Assembly (NCBI GenBank): GCA_025057335.1
Contig: JANWXG010000024.1
Span: 1-18,206, forward strand
Origin: a bacterium
Lineage (GTDB): Bacteria; Armatimonadota; HRBIN16
Length of the DNA stretch: 18,206 nt
Direction: 5' to 3'
Part shown: one piece after another, positions 6,745 through 13,397 of the stretch
Numbering within the stretch: position 1 is the stretch's first letter
Layout: every line of letters begins with the position of its first letter
Translations under genes and position numbers: made by a program
Notes under the pieces: model-generated
Databases searched by the model: none
Told to the model about the DNA's origin: nothing
Seen by the model: only the letters and a program-made list of their open reading frames with translations

Positions 6745-7814
6745 AGCTGATAGACCGCCTGTTGCTGTCGGAGCTGCTGGTACCGTTTCTGGTGGGCACG
6801 CTGGCAGTGGTGCTGATGCTCATCGGCAACATGCTCTTTTTTTATGCGGAGGTGCTTTTCGCGAAGGGAGTTCCCGTGCTCGCGGTCGCGCAGATGATTG
6901 TGTATCACACTCCCTACCTGCTGGTGTTGACTCTACCTGTCGCGACGGCGCTTTCCGTGTCACTAGCGGTCAACCGCTTAGCACGGGATTCGGAGATCGT
7001 GGTGCTACGCAACGCGGGGGCGAGCCTTCGACGTATCTTTTTGCCCCTGCTGGCAGCAGGGTTGGGCATCTCCTTGCTGAACTTCTGGTTGGAAGAGGCG
7101 GTCGTCCCCAAAGCGGAGCGGCAGTTCCGCCGCATTTACAACCGCATCGTGATGATGCAGACAGCGCCACTACTGCGCTCGAACGTGGTGTTCCGTCTGC
7201 GTGATTATGCCTTTTATATTGGAATGGTGGAAAACGTAAGGGATGGCAAGGCGCAGTTGCGCGACGTGCAGGTGTGGGAGATGCCTGTCTCTGGGTATGC
7301 GCGAGTGATTCTGGCACCGCGCGCGGAGTACGACGATGGAATCTGGCGTCTCTACGACGCCCACGTGCACCTGTATGGTAAAGACGGTTTCGCCATCGAT
7401 GCGCATGCCCGAGGAGAAGTCACTATCAACTTGCGGGTCGCACTGGAAGAGTTGCTCAGCCCTCCGACGCCCGAGGAGACCAACGCTGCCGAGCTGCGCC
7501 GGCAAGCGCAGGAGCTGGAACGAGCGGGGCTGCCCGCGACGCGGCTGTGGGTAGGCTACTATTTTAAGTTTTCCATCCCATTTGCCTGCGCGGTGTTCGC
7601 ACTATGCAGTGCGCCGCTGGCTCTGCTGTTTGCGCGCGCTGGCAGCTTCATGGGAGTGTTGCTAGCGATTATTCTCGTATTCCTGTTTTGGAATACGTTG
7701 CTGCTAGCACGGCTGCTTGGTAATCAGGGTTTTCTGCCTCCGGCGGTAGCTGCCTGGGCACCGAATGCGCTGTTTGCTGCTGGAGGGCTGCTTATCCTGT
7801 GGAGACTGGAGTGA
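6741..7814 (+). CDS. LptF/LptG-family (YjgP/YjgQ) permease of LPS export
   Basis: A 357-residue polytopic membrane protein with the LptF/G plan: three N-terminal membrane helices (about 13-36, 50-78, 98-118), a periplasmic beta-jellyroll-like region (about 125-265) and three C-terminal helices (about 274-298, 301-326, 333-355). The conserved cytoplasmic coupling segment NRLARDSEIVVLRNAGAS (78-95) contacts the LptB ATPase in the family. With LptB and a partner permease it extracts lipopolysaccharide from the inner membrane and passes it to LptC/A. Its presence implies an outer membrane carrying LPS or a similar glycolipid. I cannot tell LptF from LptG by eye, and no second permease or LptB gene is present. 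The ATG overlaps the hom stop (ATGA), with only a weak GGAAG next to it, so translation probably depends on coupling. Confidence 0.92.
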   Translation: MKLIDRLLLSELLVPFLVGTLAVVLMLIGNMLFFYAEVLFAKGVPVLAVAQMIVYHTPYLLVLTLPVATALSVSLAVNRLARDSEIVVLRNAGASLRRIFLPLLAAGLGISLLNFWLEEAVVPKAERQFRRIYNRIVMMQTAPLLRSNVVFRLRDYAFYIGMVENVRDGKAQLRDVQVWEMPVSGYARVILAPRAEYDDGIWRLYDAHVHLYGKDGFAIDAHARGEVTINLRVALEELLSPPTPEETNAAELRRQAQELERAGLPATRLWVGYYFKFSIPFACAVFALCSAPLALLFARAGSFMGVLLAIILVFLFWNTLLLARLLGNQGFLPPAVAAWAPNALFAAGGLLILWRLE

Positions 7815-10516
7815 GGAAGATGAGCCGTGTGAAAATGGAAGCGCACAGTCTATCTGCTGAGTCGGTAGTGGAGCTGCAGGAGGCTCCCTCCAGTGGCAGT
7901 ATCCTCGCCCCGTATCTGCGTGCGGAATGGGGTCAGGCGCTGGCGCAGATGCAAGATGCCCCGGAGATTGGGCAGTGGGTCAGCCAGCAGCGCGAGCAGC
8001 TGATGCAGCAGATACATCCGCCGCGGGATGGTTTGGAAACATGCTACTCCCTCACTGCCCTGATGGATGCGGTGGTGCGGCGGTTGTTCGAACTCGCCGT
8101 CGAGCGTGCCCATGTAGCACAGGTTCCCGACGTTGCCGTTGCCGCCACTGGCGGGTACGGGCGCATGGAGCTTGCCCCACACTCTGACATCGATATCACG
8201 TTTATCCCTGAGCGGGATGGTGATGCCGCCACTGACCGCGTCATCCGCGAGATGTTCCGCTTGCTTATGGATGTCATGATGGAGTATGCGCGCCTGAAGG
8301 TAGGCTACGCCTATCGGCTGATGGAGGACTGTGCGACGCTAGACCCTACCACACAGACTGCACTTCTCGACGCCCGCCTGATTACCGGCAGTCGCCGCAT
8401 CTTCGCCCGTTTCTTGGAGGAGTTCTGGGGACATTTTAACTCCACCGATTTCCTGTTCCGCAAAATTATGGAGCGCCGCCAGATGCTTGCCCGACATGGC
8501 AGCACCCCCTACCTGGTAGAGCCGAATATCAAGGAGGGCGCTGGCGGACTTCGCGACTTGCACCTGATACGCTGGCTGGGAGCGGGCTGGGCGGGCTTGC
8601 CTACAGCGGGAGAATGGGAACAGCTGGTAGCGCGCGAATGGCTGACTCCCGAAGATGCTCAGCAGCTGGCGCAGGCTCAAGAGTTTCTGTTGCGCACGCG
8701 CAACTACCTGCACCTGCTAGCGGGAGAACAGCGCGACGTACTCACTGCCGCCAAGCAGGAGCAAATCGCCACTCTGATGGGCTATCCGCAGCGAGAACAC
8801 ACCCCTGCGGTCGAGCTGTTCATGCGGGACTACTACCTGCACGCCACTGTAGCGCATCGCCTCTGCAAGGAGGTGATAGAACGGGTAGAGCAGGGGCGAC
8901 ACGTACTGGGTCTTGGGCTAGACTGCGAGCGCAAACAGGTGATCCCTGCAAATAACCTGCTGGATCACGAAGACCCCGCGTGGACAGTGTGGGCAGTGCG
9001 GTTAGCGCAAGAGTACGAGCTGAGCCTCAGCGTCTCCCTGCAACGCTTGATGCGCCAAACTGTGCAGACGAACCCGGCAACCCGAGACCCTAAGCACTTA
9101 GCAGAGACCTTCTTGTCCATCCTGCGCGCGCCCTCCGGAGTAGCCCGCGCTCTGCGACAGATGGCAGACACCGGGGTACTGGGGTGGCTCTTACCCGAAT
9201 TCGAGGTGACCCGCGCACTCATCCCGTACGACCCCTCGCACGAGCTCACCGTCGGCGAGCACACCCTACGCGTTGTCGAGAACATCGAGGCGCTGAGCAG
9301 CATCACTGACCCCAACTACGCTGACTATCGGCGCATCTTTCAGGAAACGCCCCATCGAGAGGTGCTCTACCTAGCGGCACTGCTGCACGATGCTGGAAAA
9401 GCGTACCCCCAAAAAGACCACGCGGAAGCGGGGGCGGAATTAGCACGCGAGGTGGGCAAACGGTTGTACCTGAGTGAGGATGCCATCGCCGACTTAGAAT
9501 TTCTGGTGCGGCACCACCTGCTGATGGCGGAGACTTCCCGCCTGCGCGACCTGAACTTAGAAGAAACCATACGCGATTTTGTCTACGTCGTGGATACCAT
9601 CGAGCGGCTGAACATGCTGTACATCCTGACGTATGCCGACACGCATGCAGTGGGCAGTGGGCAGTGGACGGAGGTCAAAGCCGCCTTCCTGCGCGAGTTG
9701 CACCGCAAGGCGGAACGGTTCCTGCTTGCCTCGGAAGCCGTGGAGCACGCGCCGCCCGACATCGGTCGGTTCCGCCGACGCCTTACCAAGGAGCTGAGCT
9801 TGGAGAATCTGCCGGAGGAGCTAGTCGCCCGCCATTTGGACCAGATGCCCGCTACCTATCTGCTGAACACACCGCAGGAACAGATTGGACTACACATCCG
9901 GATGGTGCAAGAGGCGCTGCAGGGCATACCGCAGCTGGCGTTTCAAACCCCGCCCGACGCCTCGGTCACGGAGCTCACCGTATGCGCGATAGACGACCCG
10001 GAACCCGGCTTGCTCGCGAAAATCGCAGGCGTGCTATATGCCGCACAAGTGGCAGTGCATGCGGCGAACGTGTTCACACGGTCTGGCGAGATTAAAGTGG
10101 CGCTGGACACGCTGTGGGTGGACTATCGTGGTCGCCCCATCCCACCTGCCAAACGCGCTGAGATCGAGGACAACATGCGCGCTGTGTTACTAGGGGAGGT
10201 GTCGGTTGCCGACCTGTTGCGGCGTCGTCGTCGTGTGGAACAGACACGTCCTGAGCTCGTCAGCCTGGTGGTGCATCACGACTTGTCAGAGCAGTTCACC
10301 GTGATTGAGGTACGCACCACAGAACATATCGGGATGCTCTACTGGGTGTGCCGCGCGCTCTCGCAGCTGGGTTGGAACATCCACAGCGCCAAGCTGAGCA
10401 CGTGGGCAGCGAAAGCGGTGGGTGTCTTCTATATCACCGACGCTGAGGGCAACAAAATCCGCGCTGACGCCCAACGGCTGCGCGACGCGCTGGCGGAGGG
10501 CGCAGGGGCTCTCTAA
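7811..10516 (+). CDS. glnD: [Protein-PII] uridylyltransferase / uridylyl-removing enzyme
   Basis: A 901-residue four-module nitrogen sensor. The nucleotidyltransferase domain (about 75-260) carries ATGGYGRMELAPHSDID at 112-128, with metal-binding Asp126/Asp128, and VEPNIKEGAGGLRDLH (236-251). A GlnD-type helical linker follows. The HD domain (about 465-640) has His484 (GEHTLRVVENI), His526-Asp527 in LLHDAGK and Asp610. Two ACT domains (about 720-800 and 828-900) bind glutamine in characterised GlnD. It uridylylates PII when glutamine is low and reverses this when high. GTG 7811 is chosen because it overlaps the permease stop (GTGA), as at accB-hom, and has GGAG (7801-7804) 6 nt upstream; ATG 7820 and GTG 7799 are alternatives. 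All modules look intact. No glnB, amtB or glnA gene is in the window. Confidence 0.95.
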   Translation: MRKMSRVKMEAHSLSAESVVELQEAPSSGSILAPYLRAEWGQALAQMQDAPEIGQWVSQQREQLMQQIHPPRDGLETCYSLTALMDAVVRRLFELAVERAHVAQVPDVAVAATGGYGRMELAPHSDIDITFIPERDGDAATDRVIREMFRLLMDVMMEYARLKVGYAYRLMEDCATLDPTTQTALLDARLITGSRRIFARFLEEFWGHFNSTDFLFRKIMERRQMLARHGSTPYLVEPNIKEGAGGLRDLHLIRWLGAGWAGLPTAGEWEQLVAREWLTPEDAQQLAQAQEFLLRTRNYLHLLAGEQRDVLTAAKQEQIATLMGYPQREHTPAVELFMRDYYLHATVAHRLCKEVIERVEQGRHVLGLGLDCERKQVIPANNLLDHEDPAWTVWAVRLAQEYELSLSVSLQRLMRQTVQTNPATRDPKHLAETFLSILRAPSGVARALRQMADTGVLGWLLPEFEVTRALIPYDPSHELTVGEHTLRVVENIEALSSITDPNYADYRRIFQETPHREVLYLAALLHDAGKAYPQKDHAEAGAELAREVGKRLYLSEDAIADLEFLVRHHLLMAETSRLRDLNLEETIRDFVYVVDTIERLNMLYILTYADTHAVGSGQWTEVKAAFLRELHRKAERFLLASEAVEHAPPDIGRFRRRLTKELSLENLPEELVARHLDQMPATYLLNTPQEQIGLHIRMVQEALQGIPQLAFQTPPDASVTELTVCAIDDPEPGLLAKIAGVLYAAQVAVHAANVFTRSGEIKVALDTLWVDYRGRPIPPAKRAEIEDNMRAVLLGEVSVADLLRRRRRVEQTRPELVSLVVHHDLSEQFTVIEVRTTEHIGMLYWVCRALSQLGWNIHSAKLSTWAAKAVGVFYITDAEGNKIRADAQRLRDALAEGAGAL
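9647..9667 (+). repeat. Perfect tandem heptamer, three copies, inside glnD
   Basis: GCAGTGG is repeated three times head to tail (9647-9653, 9654-9660, 9661-9667) within the HD-domain coding region, where it helps encode AVGSGQW (613-619). A gain or loss of one unit would shift the frame. Related GlnD proteins have a similar Gly-x-Gly-x-Trp loop here, so the protein length appears normal with three copies. Confidence 0.8.
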
Positions 10517-10523
10517 ATCTCCG

Positions 10524-12929
10524 TCAGGAAGCCGTTTCTATCTCGTACCAGAACGTTTTCTCCTTCCCGATGCTGAACTTTCCTCGTCGGAGGGGCAACG
10601 TCGCGCCTGTGCGCCTGCCGTGATGGTCCAGCACATGCACCTTTGACGCACGAATGCCTTTCAGTGTGACCGTTGCTTGCACAGGCTCCATCAGGATGGG
10701 CGACCTGCCCTCGTCCAGCAACGAGTCGCGACGGGGACTGTACACTTGCCCCGCATTCTCCGCCCGCGCTACGGCCACGAGCAGTATCCTGCGGGAACGG
10801 GGTAAGGGGAGGTCATCCAGAGCGGTAAGCACCACCTGGCAGAAAGGTGTTTGCACCTCAATGCGCACGTGCCGACACTCCAGTCGTTTCCCCCCGACAA
10901 AGCCGAGCGCTCCCTGTGTGCGCGGTGCGTCGATAATCAACACCCCATCGCGCCGCCAGCGCAGCAAACGATGCTGACTGACGTACTCCGACTCTACAGC
11001 CTGGGGGAGGGGTTGCTCGGAGGCGTCCAGCTGGAGGGCGACACGTTGCCTAAGCGCCATCTCGCCTACCTGTTGGTCAACGCCCACGCGAAGTAACCAT
11101 TCGTCGGCATCTCTAATACCATAAGTATACTCTGTAGGGGTAATAGGTATATCGCCTCGCAGGAACACGATAGCGGCAGGAATGTTTGCCGCTGTCCAGT
11201 GGGGTTTCGTTCCCACGTTGAACACATCGGTCATACGTTCTTCCCATCCTGTTCCCGCGATGGTGAACTGTAGCATCCCATCCCATCCCTGCATGCTGCC
11301 GTACGCCGCCATCAGCAGGGGAGCCTCCGACATCCATTCGTTCATCCAGCAGTGGTTCCACTCGGAAATGACCAGAGGCTTGCCTGCGATGCGGAGTCGC
11401 GCGACAGAGGCGATAGTAGACTGTTCAGGGTAGCGCACCATCGGTCTGTTGTGGAACAGGTCGGCAGGGGTGTAACCACCGTGAGGGTGCTCCCAGTAAG
11501 AGTGGCAATCAATGTAGTCTAACTGCGCATTGGACAACAGGTCGCCGAGACACACGGGCCATTGACTACCAGCAATAGGCACTTTCACGCCAATAGAACG
11601 CAGGTAATCGCGCATTTCTATATAGTTTTTTGTCTGAATCTCATATAAAAAGCGCGCCACTCTCGTGTTTTTTGCTGCGATGAGATCGGGAACGCTGCCT
11701 GTGGGACGGGGGACGCCTCGCCGCTGACACCATTCCGTGAACATCTGGTCTGCTTCTTCGATGTAGGAAAGGGGCAGCTGCCTCCACCCAGCCAGCCAGA
11801 AGAGGGAGCTCTCATTGATAATCTCCATCAGTGCGATGGCAGGTTCGTCCACGTAGCGCGTCTTCGTGTAGGGATTATAGTGCGTGAGCAGGTCGTGAGC
11901 GTATTGCTTCTGTAACTCCAACAACCGACGGTTGTAGTGTGCCGCCACTTTTGCAGCATAAGGCAGGGATTCCCAGTCGCGCACCCCGTCGTCGCGCAAG
12001 AACTTCCGATGGGTAAGCAAGTCCATGTAGATATATATGCCGTGTTTCTTGCACAAATAGACGAAGTAATCTACCCTGTCCAGCATCTCTGGCGACAGCC
12101 GCAATGTGCTGGTGGGATGATTGCCGAAGATATTGGGCACCGCCCAGCCTGCATCCATGTGGTGTAAACGCGCCATGTTGTATCCGTTTTGTGCCAGCCT
12201 CGCTACCATACGTTCCGCTACTGGCTTCTCGGCGAACATGAAACCACCGCCGATGTTGACTCCCCAGAAGCGGGCGGGGGTGCCGTCCTGAAAGGTAAGG
12301 CGTCCTTGCTTGACCGTAACGAAACCATGCCGACCAGCGGGCTGATGCAGATAGCGAGACAGGTCAACAACAGGCTTGCGGGAATCGTTCTCTCTACTGT
12401 TTACACTATACCAGTATAGGGTATTTGTTCTCTGTTCTTTTTGGGGGATGCGAACTACTCCGTTCTCGTTGTCAAACAGCTGGAGAAGCAGGTCGTCGTA
12501 CCAAACGGTGCCCGTAGCGTGTTGCAAGCCGATCAGCACGGCAACGATAATGGCGTCCTGGGGCACCTCGAGGTCCTGCTGGTAGTGTGTCCATGCCGTC
12601 GTGCCGTCTATACTGACGCTGGGTGGGTAAAAGGGCTCCCCGTCTCTGCCGTAGAAGACCAATTGCAGCCTCGCTCGTTCCCAGGGCTGCGCACCGGACT
12701 GTACCCTCTGCGTCCGCATCCAGCCCGACAGTCGAGCCCGTTTGACCCCATCGGGCAGGTAGAACGACTGGGACGCCATTGCGTACCTCGGAGTGTCGCA
12801 GGTGATGCGCAGGCACTTGCTGCCTTCCCATGCTCCTCCCTGCACAACCTGACCCTCGTTGGGGATCTTCCATCCCAGCGACCCATGCTCAAATCCACCG
12901 TTGAACAGAGCGTTGACACCTTCTTGCAC
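10524..12929 (-). CDS. Glycoside hydrolase, clan GH-A-like (beta/alpha)8 enzyme with N-terminal CBM-like domain
   Basis: About 801 residues. Residues 1-150 (NALFNGGFEHGSLGWKI, then a jelly-roll ending VWYDDLLLQLF) resemble CBM4/9-type modules. Residues 200-600 resemble a clan GH-A barrel: RFWGVNIGGG (220-229), YNMARLHHMDAGW (250-262), acid/base candidate Glu373 in MEIINESS, and nucleophile candidate Glu523 in LVISEWNHCW, each at the usual strand end. A beta-rich C-terminal region follows. It probably cleaves a plant or microbial beta-glycan; the exact GH family and substrate are not decidable by eye. The frame is open to an ATG at 13097, but that would overlap the divergent gene at 13050. GTG 12929 has GGGAGGTGG 6 nt upstream and begins right before the CBM-like domain. 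Neither start gives a visible signal peptide, which is odd. Stretches are noticeably AT-richer than neighbouring genes. Confidence 0.82.
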   Translation of the reverse strand: MQEGVNALFNGGFEHGSLGWKIPNEGQVVQGGAWEGSKCLRITCDTPRYAMASQSFYLPDGVKRARLSGWMRTQRVQSGAQPWERARLQLVFYGRDGEPFYPPSVSIDGTTAWTHYQQDLEVPQDAIIVAVLIGLQHATGTVWYDDLLLQLFDNENGVVRIPQKEQRTNTLYWYSVNSRENDSRKPVVDLSRYLHQPAGRHGFVTVKQGRLTFQDGTPARFWGVNIGGGFMFAEKPVAERMVARLAQNGYNMARLHHMDAGWAVPNIFGNHPTSTLRLSPEMLDRVDYFVYLCKKHGIYIYMDLLTHRKFLRDDGVRDWESLPYAAKVAAHYNRRLLELQKQYAHDLLTHYNPYTKTRYVDEPAIALMEIINESSLFWLAGWRQLPLSYIEEADQMFTEWCQRRGVPRPTGSVPDLIAAKNTRVARFLYEIQTKNYIEMRDYLRSIGVKVPIAGSQWPVCLGDLLSNAQLDYIDCHSYWEHPHGGYTPADLFHNRPMVRYPEQSTIASVARLRIAGKPLVISEWNHCWMNEWMSEAPLLMAAYGSMQGWDGMLQFTIAGTGWEERMTDVFNVGTKPHWTAANIPAAIVFLRGDIPITPTEYTYGIRDADEWLLRVGVDQQVGEMALRQRVALQLDASEQPLPQAVESEYVSQHRLLRWRRDGVLIIDAPRTQGALGFVGGKRLECRHVRIEVQTPFCQVVLTALDDLPLPRSRRILLVAVARAENAGQVYSPRRDSLLDEGRSPILMEPVQATVTLKGIRASKVHVLDHHGRRTGATLPLRRGKFSIGKEKTFWYEIETAS

Positions 12930-13049
12930 GCCAATCCACCTCCCATGTCCCGCTTTCTCAACACACGGGACGAGTTCCTGCGAAAAGAGGAGCTCCGCGA
13001 CATACAGGGAATCACTTAGGGGGTATTTCGCTTGTGAGGGGGGCGCGAG
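12930..13049. other. Divergent intergenic region between the GH gene and the DUF4870 gene
   Basis: 120 nt shared by two divergent transcription units. It contains the GH ribosome site and, for the + gene, GAGGGGGG (13036-13043) 6 nt before ATG 13050. I see no convincing -35/-10 pair on either strand, and no clear inverted repeat beyond the short GGAGCTCC palindrome near 12990. Promoters for both directions are expected here from the layout. Confidence 0.5.
12936..12944 (-). promoter_or_regulatory. Strong ribosome-binding site that sets the GH start
   Basis: On the minus strand GGGAGGTGG runs from 12944 to 12936 and is followed by 6 nt and GTG (12929-12927). It is the best Shine-Dalgarno match in front of this frame and is the main reason to place the start at 12929 instead of ATG 13097. 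Confidence 0.6.
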
Positions 13050-13397
13050 ATGTCTCCATCGTCTTCTCAAGAAAACACTTGGGCGATTGTATGTCACCTT
13101 GCCCCGTTGGCGACGGTCGTGCTGCTGGGCAACATCATCTTGCCGCTGGTGCTCATGCTCACAGTGGGCAAGGAGTCGGACTTTGTGCGCCGCACGGCGA
13201 CCGAGGTGCTGAACTTTCAGATTACGATGGTCATTTACTGGATTGTCGCGTTTGTTCTCTCATTCTTGCTGATAGGCTTTCTGGTGATGGCGGCACTAGG
13301 GATATTCCAGATTGTGGTGATGATTCTGGGCATTCTTGCCGCTAGCCGGGGAGAGGTGTACCGCTACCCAATGAATATTCGCTTTGTGAAGGAGTAG
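13050..13397 (+). CDS. DUF4870 (Tic20-like fold) small membrane protein
   Basis: A 115-residue protein matching the DUF4870 pattern: an N-terminal WAIVCHLAPLATVVLLGNIILP segment (about 11-31), a charged loop GKESDFVRRTATEVLNFQIT (40-59) with the hallmark LNFQ, then two adjoining hydrophobic segments (about 60-82 and 84-98) and a short basic/aromatic tail. Three to four membrane segments are predicted by eye. The family's biochemical role is not established; it is distantly related to Tic20-type membrane proteins. The gene ends with TAG immediately before the ATG of the beta-helix protein, so the two are almost certainly cotranscribed and probably translationally coupled. Whether it helps membrane handling of that secreted protein is speculation. 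Confidence 0.85.
   Translation: MSPSSSQENTWAIVCHLAPLATVVLLGNIILPLVLMLTVGKESDFVRRTATEVLNFQITMVIYWIVAFVLSFLLIGFLVMAALGIFQIVVMILGILAASRGEVYRYPMNIRFVKE

Noticed and set aside
10517..10523. A bidirectional terminator between glnD and the convergent GH gene
   Set aside because: Only 7 nt separate the two stop codons, with no hairpin or T run.
12441..13019. A 192-codon + strand open frame opposite the 5' part of the GH gene
   Set aside because: It is antisense to a recognisable CBM-like coding region, and its translation shows no domain or plausible composition; a shadow frame.
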